Shown: piece after piece, positions 1 to 8,284 of the stretch | How the letters are laid out: every line of letters starts with the position of its first letter | Position numbering within the stretch: the stretch's first letter is position 1 | From: an uncultured Collinsella sp. | GTDB taxonomy: Bacteria; Actinomycetota; Coriobacteriia; Coriobacteriales; Coriobacteriaceae | Assembly: GCA_947002045.1 (NCBI GenBank) | Contig: CAMQJB010000003.1 | Span: 1 to 64,000 of the forward strand | Length of the DNA: 64,000 nucleotides | Direction of reading: 5' to 3' | Translations under genes and position numbers: made by a program | The notes under the pieces: model-generated | The model's input: the letters and a program-made list of their open reading frames with translations, nothing else | Told to the model about the DNA's origin: nothing | Databases searched by the model: none

Positions 1-129
1 CCGCAACAGCTACGCTCCAAAACCGGTTTTAGCGGTCAAACCAAAAACCGACCAAAACCTTGCACAAATCTGTCCATTTATTCAGGCACACGTCAGCAAA
101 TGAACACTTAGCCGCAAAATGCCCAGATA
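1..129. other. window edge, no gene seen
   Basis: No convincing coding region lies here. The stretch is AT-richer than its surroundings and holds a short self-complementary motif (AAAACCGGTTTT near position 18) and several CCAAAAACC-like tracts. It may be the intergenic region behind the thiI operon or the promoter side of a gene outside the window. Confidence 0.4.
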
Positions 130-165
130 GCAAAAGACCGACGATGCAGGCGCATCGTCGGTCTA
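130..165 (-). terminator. intrinsic terminator of the thiI operon
   Basis: A perfect 13-bp stem (135-147 with 152-164) closes a 4-nt loop. On the minus strand it is followed by a short T-rich run. It lies about 10 nt beyond the thiI stop codon, so it should end the mihF-gmk-rpoZ-thiI transcript. Confidence 0.85.
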
Positions 166-174
166 TGCACAAAT

Positions 175-1419
175 TTACTCGTGATCTTGGTAAATCTCAC
201 GCGGAGCAAGCTCCGAATGTTTGCGTTTTAAGGTCTTGGGGGCCTTATACGTGTTGCTCTCGAAGTCGATGTACTCGGTCTGTTTGAGCAGGCGCTCGAT
301 CATCTCCTCGTGATCGAACAACTCCCAGGCCTCATGCACGGCATCGAGTTTAGCGTGCGTCTCGGGACGGCGCGGCATAAATAGCGTGCAGCAGTCGGGA
401 GCGGCCTCAGTCGAGATATCGAACGTGCCGATCTCCTCGGCGCGCGCGATGATCTCCTGCTTGTCCGAACCGATGAGAGGACGGAACACGGGGATCTTCA
501 CGGCCTCGTTGACGGCCATGATGTTCTCAAGCGTTTGGGAGGCAACCTGCCCAAGTGATTCGCCCGTAACGATAGCCTTGGCACCCTCGATGTGTGCAAT
601 GCGCTCGGCAACCGAATACATAATGCGGCGATACATAATCACGCGCAGGTTGCTGGGACAGGTGACCGAAATCTCACGCTGGCAGTCGCCAAACGGCACC
701 ACGTACAGGCGGCCGATCTGGACACCCGGCTCAAGCGCACGGATGATGTCCTGCACCAAATACTCGCTCGTATCGGGCGTCTGCGGACGACCGGAGAAAT
801 GTACCGGCACGCACACCGCGCCGCGACGCGCGAGCATCCAGGTCGCCACCGGCGAGTCGATACCCGATGACAGCAGGGTCACAACCTTGCCGGCAGAGCC
901 CACCGGCAGACCGCCCACACCGCGCTCAGAGCGCGCGTACACGTAAACGCTGCCCTGGACCACCAGTACGTGCACCATCGCGTCGGGATCGTGCATCTGG
1001 ACCTTTTTATCGGGGAACGCCTCGCACAGCACCTCGCCAACTTGTCGATTGATATCAATCGAAGTGAGTTCGTAATCGGTGTTAGAGCGCTTAGCATGTA
1101 CCTTAAACGAGTCGAAGGGGCCAAACTCACGCAGCGCCTTTACAGCCGCCGCGCAGTACTCCTGAGGGTCGCGATTGGTGTGGTAGGCCAGAGACACACG
1201 AGCAACGCCGGGCACGGTGCGAATAACGCGCGCCGCATCGTCGGCCTGATGCTCGTTAAAGGTCACGAGGATATAACCGGAAATTCGAGACACGGCATTC
1301 ACGGAAAAGGCGGCCAAAGCCGCCTTAATGTTATCCATGAGGATATGCTCAAAATGTGCGCGGTTCTTGCCCTTCAGTCCAACCTCGTGATAGTGGACCA
1401 GGCAGACGCGAGCTGCCAT
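175..1419 (-). CDS. thiI: tRNA 4-thiouridine sulfurtransferase ThiI
   Basis: 414 residues, the usual length for the form without a rhodanese domain. ThiI adenylates U8 of tRNA and transfers persulfide sulfur to give 4-thiouridine; it can also feed sulfur to thiazole synthesis. An N-terminal ferredoxin-like/THUMP region (about residues 1-165) precedes a PP-loop ATPase core with the loop SSGIDSP at about 184-190, and a GESLGQVASQT signature and a CC pair (DCCTLFMP) follow. No cysteine desulfurase gene is next to it in this window, so the persulfide donor must be encoded elsewhere. It is the last gene of a four-gene operon and is followed by a strong terminator. Family assignment is firm; the exact cellular use (tRNA, thiamine or both) is not visible here. 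Confidence 0.95.
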   Translation of the reverse strand: MAARVCLVHYHEVGLKGKNRAHFEHILMDNIKAALAAFSVNAVSRISGYILVTFNEHQADDAARVIRTVPGVARVSLAYHTNRDPQEYCAAAVKALREFGPFDSFKVHAKRSNTDYELTSIDINRQVGEVLCEAFPDKKVQMHDPDAMVHVLVVQGSVYVYARSERGVGGLPVGSAGKVVTLLSSGIDSPVATWMLARRGAVCVPVHFSGRPQTPDTSEYLVQDIIRALEPGVQIGRLYVVPFGDCQREISVTCPSNLRVIMYRRIMYSVAERIAHIEGAKAIVTGESLGQVASQTLENIMAVNEAVKIPVFRPLIGSDKQEIIARAEEIGTFDISTEAAPDCCTLFMPRRPETHAKLDAVHEAWELFDHEEMIERLLKQTEYIDFESNTYKAPKTLKRKHSELAPREIYQDHE

Positions 1420-1701
1420 TTAGGCTTCAGCAACCTTGTGGCCGAGTGCCTTCTCGTAACGGGCCTCGTCGTAGGAGATATCGCCGTCGACGATCTCGTC
1501 CATAGCCATCGAAATGGTATCGGCACCCGAGAGCGCGATGGTGATGTCATCGACATCCTGGACGGCAAGCACACGATTGTGCTGGCCACGCAGCATGCTA
1601 TTGATATCGCAGGCGCGCTTGGAGGCAAGCGAAGCGAGCAGGAAGCGGTTGTGATCGGTCTTCTCCAGAAGATCGTCAATGCAAGGCTTTACAACGGACA
1701 C
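1420..1701 (-). CDS. rpoZ: RNA polymerase omega subunit
   Basis: 93 residues, starting GTG with a GAGG-type ribosome binding site. Omega is the small RNA polymerase subunit that helps fold and recruit beta prime. The N-terminal half carries the conserved omega pattern: a DDLLEKTDHNRFLLASLASKRA stretch has the expected N-R-F-L-L and A-x-K-R-A positions, followed by the D-x-x-x-A helix near DISYDEARYEKALG. It sits directly between gmk and thiI with almost no spacing. The gmk-rpoZ pairing is a classic conserved neighbourhood in many bacteria, which supports the call despite the short length. Confidence 0.93.
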   Translation of the reverse strand: MSVVKPCIDDLLEKTDHNRFLLASLASKRACDINSMLRGQHNRVLAVQDVDDITIALSGADTISMAMDEIVDGDISYDEARYEKALGHKVAEA

Positions 1702-1706
1702 GGACC

Positions 1707-2276
1707 TCAGATCCTTTCATGCATATCGAGAACGCGAACGAGCTCATCGGTCGCGCGGTCGAGATCGTCATTCACCACGACGTCGTCGTAGCGGTCGGCA
1801 AGGGCAAGTTCATCAGCGGCGTTTGCCATACGCAGCTCGATCGTCTCGGGCGACTCGGTACCACGACCGACAAGACGCTCACGAAGCACCTCGAGCGAGG
1901 GCGGCTTGATAAAGATCAACACGGCCTCGGGGAAACGCTCCTTGACCTGCAGGGCACCCTGGACATCGATCTCCAAGATCAGAGACGAGCCAGAGGCGAG
2001 CTTGGATGTGACCTCGCTCACCAACGTCCCGTAGCAGTTGCCGTGGACCTCAGCCCACTCAACAAACTCACCGTTTGCCACGCGGCGGTCGAACTCCTCG
2101 CGCGTCAGGAAAAAGTAGTTGACGCCGTCGACCTCACCTTTACGTGGTGCTCGCGTGGTAGCCGAAACCGTCAGGCCCAGGTTCGAGCGACGCTCGCGCA
2201 CACGAGTGACGAGCGTGCCCTTGCCCGCGCCTGACGGTCCAGAAATCACAAAGAGCTTGGAATCCTGAGCACTCAC
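1707..2276 (-). CDS. gmk: guanylate kinase
   Basis: 189 residues. It phosphorylates GMP to GDP with ATP, feeding GTP and dGTP synthesis in the cytosol. The Walker A loop GPSGAGKGTLV lies at about residues 13-23, followed by the GMP-binding TTRAPRKGEVDGVNYFF segment and the lid region. Its GTG start immediately follows the stop codon of mihF, so the two are translationally coupled. The length and motifs are those of a normal bacterial Gmk, with no sign of fusion or truncation. Confidence 0.96.
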   Translation of the reverse strand: MSAQDSKLFVISGPSGAGKGTLVTRVRERRSNLGLTVSATTRAPRKGEVDGVNYFFLTREEFDRRVANGEFVEWAEVHGNCYGTLVSEVTSKLASGSSLILEIDVQGALQVKERFPEAVLIFIKPPSLEVLRERLVGRGTESPETIELRMANAADELALADRYDDVVVNDDLDRATDELVRVLDMHERI

Positions 2277-2585
2277 TTATTTGGTCAGCTGCTCGAGGAG
2301 CTGCTCGCGCTGACGGACGCCGAGGCCCTGGACGCGACGGGTAGCGGAGATGCCGAGCTCCTCCATAATCTTGGCGGCCTTGGCCTTGCCATAACCAGGG
2401 AGAGACTCGATGAGGGTGGAGACCTTCATGCGGGAAGCGATGGGATCATCGGAGTTGAGCACGGACTCGAGGGACTTCTCACCCTTCTTGATCTGCTCGC
2501 GAAGCTCAGCGCGGGCATGACGGGCGGCAGCGGCCTTCTCAAGAGCCTGCTTGCGCTGCTCGTCGGTAAGCTGAGGGAGTGCCAT
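2277..2585 (-). CDS. mihF: actinobacterial integration host factor (mIHF)
   Basis: 102 residues from the ATG at 2585. That start is preferred over an upstream TTG at 2597 because GGAGG lies a few bases before it. The protein ends in the conserved mIHF core: a helix-rich segment with SLPGYGKAKAAKIMEELGI (a helix-two-turn-helix-like GYGKAKA loop) and a basic tail, RRVQGLGVRQREQLL. In mycobacteria and streptomycetes this nucleoid-associated protein binds DNA and affects supercoiling and chromosome organisation. This family is typical of Actinobacteria and is one of the best phylum markers in the window. It heads the gmk-rpoZ-thiI operon. The N-terminal extension, about 45 residues rich in A, E, K and R, is probably helical. 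Confidence 0.9.
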   Translation of the reverse strand: MALPQLTDEQRKQALEKAAAARHARAELREQIKKGEKSLESVLNSDDPIASRMKVSTLIESLPGYGKAKAAKIMEELGISATRRVQGLGVRQREQLLEQLTK

Positions 2586-2597
2586 TCGAACCTCCAA

Positions 2598-2823
2598 ATA
2601 ATTGGTTTAACATTCATTCGATGTTGGCATTTTAGCACGTCAAACGTACAAAATGCTCAATTGCGGCTCCATAGGTTAGACGATACCTGCAAAAAGTGCA
2701 ATATATCGGGGGCAAAGTTAAGCCCCCGAACCGCGATTCCACACAATAGATGGGAAAGTTTTCGCAGGCACGGGGGCTATTTTGTGCTATTGACACCCAA
2801 AAGTGGCGACTTAAGGGAATCTT
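2598..2823 (-). promoter_or_regulatory. mihF promoter region and pyrF 3' hairpin
   Basis: This is the spacer between the end of the pyr operon and mihF. On the minus strand an extended -10 element (TGCTAAAAT, 2629-2637) lies about 45 nt upstream of the mihF start, with no strong -35. A 7-bp GC stem (2707-2713 with 2722-2728) lacks a long T run; it may be a weak terminator or a 3' protector for the pyr mRNA. Confidence 0.5.
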
Positions 2824-3540
2824 TTACGCGACGTTTTCGACCAGCTCGGCGACAATGGCGTCAAAAGCGGCAACCGGGTCGTCGGCACCGGTGATGGGAC
2901 GGCCCACCACGATATGGCTCGCGCCGCGCTCGATAGCCTGAGAAGGCGTGGCAACGCGGGACTGATCGCCCAGGGCCGCGCCCACGGGACGCACGCCCGG
3001 GGTCACGATGAGGGCATCGGGGCCCAGCAGCTCGCGCATATCGTGAGCCTCCATCGGAGAGCACACGATACCGTCGATGCCGTTGGCCTGAGCAAGCTTC
3101 GCCAGACGTGCGGCCTCCTCGGCCACAGGCGACTCGACGCCAATCTCGGCCAGCGAATCCTGGTTCATGCTCGTGAGTACGGTAATGGCGACAAGCTTGG
3201 CACGGTCCACGCGCGCCTCCTCGGCACCCTCGCGGCAGGCAGCGAGCATAGCGCCCGAGCCCAGGCCGTGAACCGAAAGCAGGTCGGCACCGGCAAGCGA
3301 GGCCGAGCGGGCAGCGCCGCGCACCTGATGCGGAATGTCATGGAACTTAAGGTCGAGGAAGACCTTAAAGCCAAGGTCCTTAAAGGTCTTGACGATCTGG
3401 GGACCCTCGGCGTAATAGAGCGTCATGCCGACCTTGAGCCAAGCGGCATGGCCCGAAAGCTCATGGGCGAGCTCGAGCGCACGCTCACGATCGCAGTCAA
3501 GGGCGACGATAACGCGGTCGCGGGCGTCGGTCTCTAGCAT
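2824..3540 (-). CDS. pyrF: orotidine 5'-phosphate decarboxylase
   Basis: 238 residues from the ATG at 3540, which overlaps the pyrD stop by 7 bases. The open frame continues upstream, but that part is low-complexity shadow of pyrD. The enzyme makes UMP from OMP, the last step of de novo pyrimidine synthesis. The N-terminal VIVALDCD strand and the catalytic DLKFHDIP motif (K and D of the D-x-K-x-x-D tetrad) are intact, as is the C-terminal phosphate-binding GVRPVG and IVVGRPIT pair. This is the short, class I type (about 230-240 residues). It is the last gene of the pyrR-B-C-K-D-F operon. Confidence 0.95.
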   Translation of the reverse strand: MLETDARDRVIVALDCDRERALELAHELSGHAAWLKVGMTLYYAEGPQIVKTFKDLGFKVFLDLKFHDIPHQVRGAARSASLAGADLLSVHGLGSGAMLAACREGAEEARVDRAKLVAITVLTSMNQDSLAEIGVESPVAEEAARLAKLAQANGIDGIVCSPMEAHDMRELLGPDALIVTPGVRPVGAALGDQSRVATPSQAIERGASHIVVGRPITGADDPVAAFDAIVAELVENVA

Positions 3541-4457
3541 TCGAAAGCACCTACCAGCTCGTTGATGTCCTTCACGCCCTGGGACTCCGCCCAGGCCTCG
3601 AGCTCGTGCGCGATCTTGAGCGAAGCGCACGGATCGACGAAGTTGGCCATGCCGACCGACACGCAGGTAGCGCCAGCCAGGATAAACTCGGCCGCATCTT
3701 CGCCCGTCATGACACCGCCGACACCGTTGATGGGGATATCGACGGCCTGAGCAACCTCCCAGACCATGCGCACGGCGATGTGGTGGCACAGCGGGCCCGA
3801 AAGGCCACCCTTGGGCTTGGCCACACGGGACTTGCGGGTATGAACATCGATGGCCATGCCCTGGATGGAGTTAATGACCGAAAGGCCGTCGGCGCCGGCG
3901 GCCTCGAGAGCCTTGGCAATCTCGGCGACGTTAACCGGAGCCATCTTGACGAACAGCGGCTTATCGGTCACCTTGCGGCAGGCAGCCATAACGGAAGAGG
4001 CGCCCTCGGGCGTGGAGCCCATGGCGGCACCGCCGGCGGCGATATTAGGGCAGCTCACGTTGATCTCGTAGCCGGCAGCCCAGGGGCACAGTTCGACATA
4101 CATCTCGAGTGCGCGGACAAACTCGTCAACGGAGTGGCCGGCAACCTGACAGATGACCTGGCAGCCGTCCTTGGAGAGCTGCTCGAGCCACGGACCGGAC
4201 TCGCGGGCAAAGGCGGCCACGCCGGGGTTCTGAAGGCCCACGGAGTTGATCATACCGCCGGGAATCTCGGCCATGCGGGGCGCGGGGTTGCCGGGCCAGG
4301 GCTCGGCAGCGCAACCCTTGGTGGTGATGGCGCCCAGCTGGGAAACATCAAAGAAGTTCTGGAACTGCCAACCGTAGCCAAAGGTACCGGCTGCGGTGTT
4401 GATGGGGTTCTGCATCTTGACGCCGCCGAAATCGACGGCCATGTTCACGGTACCCAC
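3534..4457 (-). CDS. pyrD: dihydroorotate dehydrogenase, type 1B catalytic subunit
   Basis: 307 residues from a GTG at 4457 that shares a base with the pyrK stop (TAGTG); GGTGG lies upstream of it. An ATG five codons later is possible. The TIM-barrel FMN enzyme oxidises dihydroorotate to orotate. The catalytic cysteine is in INVSCPNI, as in class 1B enzymes that use a PyrK partner and NAD+ rather than fumarate or quinone. FMN-binding segments NTAAGTFG and NGVGGV are present. It lies between pyrK and pyrF with overlapping ends, so the three are clearly co-translated. The C-terminal tail ends in Cys. Confidence 0.95.
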   Translation of the reverse strand: MGTVNMAVDFGGVKMQNPINTAAGTFGYGWQFQNFFDVSQLGAITTKGCAAEPWPGNPAPRMAEIPGGMINSVGLQNPGVAAFARESGPWLEQLSKDGCQVICQVAGHSVDEFVRALEMYVELCPWAAGYEINVSCPNIAAGGAAMGSTPEGASSVMAACRKVTDKPLFVKMAPVNVAEIAKALEAAGADGLSVINSIQGMAIDVHTRKSRVAKPKGGLSGPLCHHIAVRMVWEVAQAVDIPINGVGGVMTGEDAAEFILAGATCVSVGMANFVDPCASLKIAHELEAWAESQGVKDINELVGAFEC

Positions 4458-5248
4458 TAGAAGACCACCACCTTGGAAGCATCGAACACGGGGCCGCACA
4501 TGCAAGCACCCTTCATACCGTCGACCGTTTCGACATTGCAGGTGTTGCAGGCGCCAAAGCCACAGCTCATCATGCGCTCAAGCGACACCTCGCAGTACGC
4601 ACCGGCCTCGGCAGCGGCAGCGGCGACTTTCTTCATCATGACAGCGGGGCCGCAGCTGGCCACATAGTCGTAGCCGCCCTCGCCGAGCAGCTCGGCTGCC
4701 GGGTCGGTGCAAAAACCGTGCGTGCCCAGCGTGCCATCGTCGGTGCACACGTTAACCGTGGCGCCCAACGCGCGGAACTCATCGACACCCACGGCCTTGG
4801 AAGCGGTGCCAAAGCCCAGGCAAACGTCGACATCCACGCCCTGCTCGGCAAGCATGCCGGCGAGGCACAGCACGGGCGGAACACCGATGCCGCCCGCCAC
4901 GAGCAGCGCCTTCCTGGTGCCCTCGGGAACAAGCCAGCCGCGGCCGCCAGGGCCCAACAGGTTGGACTTGGAGCCGGGGGTCATCTGCGACAGGCGACGG
5001 GTGTCGTCGCCCACGACGGCGTACCACAGCTCGACGGTACCGGCCTCGGCGTCGGCGCGATAGAAGCTCAAGGGCACGCGAAGCAGAGAGGAAGCATCGC
5101 CGGGCACGGCGATGTTCACAAACTGACCGGGCTTGAGCGCACTTGCAAGCTTGGGGGCCGAGATGACGAGCGAGAAGATGCCGTCGGCGATCTCCCGGTT
5201 CGAGACGACCTCGAAGTCGTGCATGCGTGCAGTGGAAGGTGTGGGCAT
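4457..5248 (-). CDS. pyrK: dihydroorotate dehydrogenase electron transfer subunit
   Basis: 263 residues. PyrK carries FAD and a [2Fe-2S] cluster and passes electrons from PyrD to NAD+. The FAD-binding RVPLSFYRAD motif, the NAD-binding GGIGVPPVLCLAG loop, and a C-terminal cluster with the spacing C-x4-C-x2-C then GACMCGP are all visible. It overlaps pyrD by one base. Upstream, a 92-nt gap with a stable hairpin separates it from pyrC, the only real gap inside the pyr operon, so the KDF half may be expressed at a different level from the RBC half. Confidence 0.94.
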   Translation of the reverse strand: MPTPSTARMHDFEVVSNREIADGIFSLVISAPKLASALKPGQFVNIAVPGDASSLLRVPLSFYRADAEAGTVELWYAVVGDDTRRLSQMTPGSKSNLLGPGGRGWLVPEGTRKALLVAGGIGVPPVLCLAGMLAEQGVDVDVCLGFGTASKAVGVDEFRALGATVNVCTDDGTLGTHGFCTDPAAELLGEGGYDYVASCGPAVMMKKVAAAAAEAGAYCEVSLERMMSCGFGACNTCNVETVDGMKGACMCGPVFDASKVVVF

Positions 5249-5295
5249 AGACGCTCCAATCCCCCATGCGGTTGCATGGTCAAAACGAACAGAAA

Positions 5296-5320
5296 GCGCG
5301 GCACCGCAAGGGCACCGCGC
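5296..5320 (-). terminator. intra-operon hairpin between pyrC and pyrK
   Basis: A 10-bp stem (5311-5320 with 5296-5305, two G-U pairs) around a 5-nt loop is followed on the minus strand by TTTCTGTTCGTTTTG. The T run is interrupted, so it is more likely a partial terminator or mRNA processing/stability element than a full stop, since pyrK has no obvious promoter of its own. Confidence 0.55.
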
Positions 5321-5340
5321 ACAAAAGCGATAAGGCTATG

Positions 5341-6630
5341 CTAGCAGATGCAGCCGTCGGCGAGCGTCTGCTTACCGCCGACAAACACATCGGTGGCACG
5401 ACCGGTAAGCGTGCGGCCGGCAAAACCGGAGTTCTCGGCGCGCGACTCGTAACCGTCCTCGCCGACCGTCCAGGTGGCAGAGGGGTCGAACACGGTCAGG
5501 TCGGCAACGGAGCCCGCCTTGACCTGAACCTGGTCGAGGCCCAGAATCTCACGCGGCTTGATGGCCATAAGCTCGACCATGCGGCCCATGCTCATCTTGC
5601 CCGTGTTGACCAGCTCGGTGAGTACGAGTGACAGCGAGGTCTCGAGGCCGATCATGCCAAAGGGCGCAAGCTCGAACTCGCGGGCCTTCTCCCACGGGGT
5701 GTGGGGAGCGTGATCGGTGACGATAGCGTCGACGGTACCGTCGATGACGCCCTGACGGATGGCCTCGGCGTCCTCCTCGGTACGCAGCGGCGGATTGACC
5801 TTGAGCGAGGTGTTGTAGGTCTCGTCCAGGTCGTTCTCGGTCAGGAACATGTGGTGCGGGGTGGCCTCGCAGGTAACCTGAACGCCAGCGGCCTTACCGG
5901 CACGCACGATCTCCAGACCATGGGCGGTGGAGATGTGCTGGATGTGCAGCTTGGCGCCGGTCAGCTTGGCGATCTCGATGTCGCGGGCGATCTGGAGCTC
6001 CTCGCCGGCAGCCGGCCAACCCTCGAGGGCCAGACGGGTCGAGACCTTGCCCTCGTTGATCTGGCCATGGCCGACCAGGTCCTCGTCCTGGCAGTGGCTC
6101 ATGAAGACCTTGCCGAACATCTTGCCGTAGTCCATGCAGCGACGGAGCATGCCCGCGCCCTGCACGCCGCGACCGTCATCGGTGAAGGCGACGGCGCCGT
6201 GGGCGACCATATCGCCCATCTCGGACATGGCCTCGCCCTTAAGACCGCGGGTCATGGCGCCCGACGGATAGACGCGGCAGTGGCCGACCTCGGCAGCGCG
6301 GGACTTGACGAACTCCACGACGGTGCCGTTATCGGTGACGGGGTCGGTGTTGGGCATGGCGCACACGCCGGTAAAGCCGCCCTTGGCAGCTGCGCGGGTG
6401 CCGCTCTCGATGTCCTCTTTGACCTCGTAGCCGGGCTCGCGAAGGTGAACGTGCATATCCACCAGGCCGGGAACGAGGTACTTGCCGGAAAGGTCGCGGA
6501 CCTCGGCTCCCTCGACGGCGAGATTCTCGCCGACCTCGGCGATCTTGTCGCCGTCAATCAGGACGTCAACGACACCGTCAAGCTCGACGGACGGGTCGAC
6601 GACGTGGGCATTCTTAAGAAGCAAGGCCAT
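5341..6630 (-). CDS. pyrC: dihydroorotase
   Basis: 429 residues from the ATG at 6630, which has GGAGG eight bases upstream; the open frame upstream of it is the shadow of pyrB. It cyclises carbamoyl-aspartate to dihydroorotate. Metal-binding DMHVHLREPG and the later DHAPH motif mark the class I, Bacillus-type amidohydrolase with a bimetal site. The first 17 bases overlap the end of pyrB, giving tight coupling. Length matches the family (about 425-430). No inactivating change is visible, so this is taken to be a functional dihydroorotase and not the inactive paralogue sometimes found with PyrB. Confidence 0.95.
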   Translation of the reverse strand: MALLLKNAHVVDPSVELDGVVDVLIDGDKIAEVGENLAVEGAEVRDLSGKYLVPGLVDMHVHLREPGYEVKEDIESGTRAAAKGGFTGVCAMPNTDPVTDNGTVVEFVKSRAAEVGHCRVYPSGAMTRGLKGEAMSEMGDMVAHGAVAFTDDGRGVQGAGMLRRCMDYGKMFGKVFMSHCQDEDLVGHGQINEGKVSTRLALEGWPAAGEELQIARDIEIAKLTGAKLHIQHISTAHGLEIVRAGKAAGVQVTCEATPHHMFLTENDLDETYNTSLKVNPPLRTEEDAEAIRQGVIDGTVDAIVTDHAPHTPWEKAREFELAPFGMIGLETSLSLVLTELVNTGKMSMGRMVELMAIKPREILGLDQVQVKAGSVADLTVFDPSATWTVGEDGYESRAENSGFAGRTLTGRATDVFVGGKQTLADGCIC

Positions 6631-7558
6631 TATCGGCACCTCCAAGCAGCAGATACAGGATAGCCATACGCACGCAGATACCAGCGTAGACCTGCTCCAG
6701 GATGACGGAGCGTTGCGGGTGGTCGGCCATATAGGAGTCGAACTCGACGCCGCGGTTGATGGGGCCCGGGTGGCAGATGATCGCATCGGGCTTCATGAGC
6801 TTCTCGCGGTCCTTGGTCAGGCCGAAGAGCTTGTGGTACTCGCGAATGGTCGGGAACGGGGCACCCTCGAGGCGCTCCTGCTGCACGCGCAGCATGTAGA
6901 CGACGTCCAGCTCGGGAAGGACGGAATCGAGGTCGCTCGTCACGTGGTCGCAGCCCAGGACCTCGGGCGCCGGCGGCAGCAGCGTGCCGGGGGCGACGGC
7001 GTAGGTCTCGCAGCCCATGATCTTAAGGGCGGGGATCAGCGAGCCGCAAACGCGGGAGTGGGCGATATCGCCGACGACGGCGACCTTCAGACCGTGGAAG
7101 TCACCCTTGTGCTCCCAGATGGTGTACAGGTCGAGCAGGGCCTGCGTGGGATGGTTGTGCTTGCCGTCGCCGGCGCAGATGACGCTCGCGGGCGAGTTCT
7201 GCGTGACGACGTAGGGAGCACCGGCGTGCTTATCTCGCACGACGATGCAGTCGATCTTATAGGCGTTGAGGGTCTCGACGGTGTCGACGAGGCTCTCGCC
7301 CTTGACCGTGGAGGTCGAGGAGCCGCCAAAGTTGAGGCTGTCGGCCGAAAGACGCTTCTCGGCGAGCTCGAAGGAGCTGCGGGTGCGCGTCGAGGGCTCG
7401 TTGAACATGTTGACGATGGTCTTGCCCTTGAGCGTGGGGACCTTCTTGATCGCACGCTCGTTGACCTCGGAGAACGCCTTGGCGGTCTCGAGGATGAGCT
7501 TGATGTCCTCTTCGGAGTACTCGGTAATGTCGATCAGGTGCTTATGGTTGAACGCCAC
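6614..7558 (-). CDS. pyrB: aspartate carbamoyltransferase catalytic subunit
   Basis: 314 residues from a GTG at 7558, placed there because GGGAGG lies 11 bases upstream; a GTG at 7570 is in frame but sits on top of that ribosome binding site. It condenses carbamoyl phosphate and aspartate, the committed step of pyrimidine synthesis. The carbamoyl-phosphate loop STRTRSSFE and the HPTQALLDLYT and HPGPINRG motifs are intact. There is no pyrI regulatory subunit gene nearby, so control is probably transcriptional, through PyrR. It follows pyrR with a 4-nt gap. Confidence 0.95.
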   Translation of the reverse strand: MAFNHKHLIDITEYSEEDIKLILETAKAFSEVNERAIKKVPTLKGKTIVNMFNEPSTRTRSSFELAEKRLSADSLNFGGSSTSTVKGESLVDTVETLNAYKIDCIVVRDKHAGAPYVVTQNSPASVICAGDGKHNHPTQALLDLYTIWEHKGDFHGLKVAVVGDIAHSRVCGSLIPALKIMGCETYAVAPGTLLPPAPEVLGCDHVTSDLDSVLPELDVVYMLRVQQERLEGAPFPTIREYHKLFGLTKDREKLMKPDAIICHPGPINRGVEFDSYMADHPQRSVILEQVYAGICVRMAILYLLLGGADNGLAS

Positions 7559-7562
7559 GGTA

Positions 7563-8147
7563 CTACTCACCTCCCAGCGGCGCGGAGCCCACGTGGGAAC
7601 CCGGCGCGACGTCGTTAATCTCGACAGCGGTGTGGCCGTCGACTTCCTTCATATATAGGTGCACGTTCTCCTCATGCGACGAGGGAACGTTCTTGCCGAC
7701 AAAGTCCGGCGAGATGGGGAGCTCGCGGTGGCCGCGGTCAACGAGGACTGCCAGCTCGATGCGGCTCGGACGGCCCAGGTCCATGACGGCGTCGAGAGCG
7801 GCGCGAATGGTACGGCCCGTATACAGGATGTCGTCCACCAGCACGACGCGCTTGCCGTCGACGCTAAAGGGAATGTTGGTGGCGTGGATCGCGGGAGCGA
7901 AATTGGTAGCGTAGTCATCGCGGTAGAAGCTGATGTCGAGGCTGCCGAGCGGAACGTCGACGCCCTCGATCTCCTTGATCTCCTCGGCGAGCTTCTTTGC
8001 CAGAAGGTCGCCGCGCGTGACGATGCCGACCAGAGCGAGGTCTTCACAGCCCTCGTTGCGCTCGAGAATCTCGTGCGCGATGCGGGTCATCGCTCGATTG
8101 ACGGCGGTCTCGTCCATAATGACCGCCTTGGGGGAAGTCGTGCCCAT
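7563..8147 (-). CDS. pyrR: PyrR, pyrimidine operon regulator / uracil phosphoribosyltransferase
   Basis: 194 residues. PyrR is a UMP-sensing RNA-binding attenuator protein with a PRTase fold and often some uracil phosphoribosyltransferase activity. The PRPP loop VVLVDDILYTGRTIRAAL is complete. As first gene of the pyr operon behind a leader with competing hairpins (8187-8284), it very probably binds that leader and promotes termination when UMP is high. About 10 extra C-terminal residues compared with the usual 180 are Gly-, Pro- and Ser-rich. The start ATG has a GGAAGGAGA ribosome binding site. Confidence 0.95.
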   Translation of the reverse strand: MGTTSPKAVIMDETAVNRAMTRIAHEILERNEGCEDLALVGIVTRGDLLAKKLAEEIKEIEGVDVPLGSLDISFYRDDYATNFAPAIHATNIPFSVDGKRVVLVDDILYTGRTIRAALDAVMDLGRPSRIELAVLVDRGHRELPISPDFVGKNVPSSHEENVHLYMKEVDGHTAVEINDVAPGSHVGSAPLGGE

Positions 8148-8186
8148 CGATCTCCTTCCTCACATGTCTTGACTGCTGACACAGTC

Positions 8187-8284
8187 AAAAAAATAGATGC
8201 CCGACCGCTCAAAGCGGACCAGACACCCACAGGAAAGGCTGCTCTTAGGCAGCTATGTAATTCCATGTGGGTATCTCGTACCCC
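8187..8284 (-). promoter_or_regulatory. pyr operon leader with three-way attenuator
   Basis: Read on the minus strand, the segments can form three exclusive structures. An early hairpin GGGUA/UACCC (8283-8279 with 8273-8269) can hide segment AGAUACCC. That segment can instead pair over 11 bp with UGUGGGUGUCU (8276-8266 with 8231-8221), the antiterminator. Alternatively GGGUGUCU (8228-8221) starts a roughly 13-bp hairpin ending in GGGCAUCU (8202-8195), directly before a run of seven U (8193-8187), the terminator. A -10-like TACACTAT at 8307-8300 places the transcript start near 8293. This layout is that of PyrR-controlled attenuation. Confidence 0.75.

Noticed and set aside
3541..3789. 83 extra codons at the N-terminus of pyrF
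   Set aside because: Arg/Gly-rich low-complexity translation overlapping pyrD. The ATG at 3540 begins the recognisable protein.
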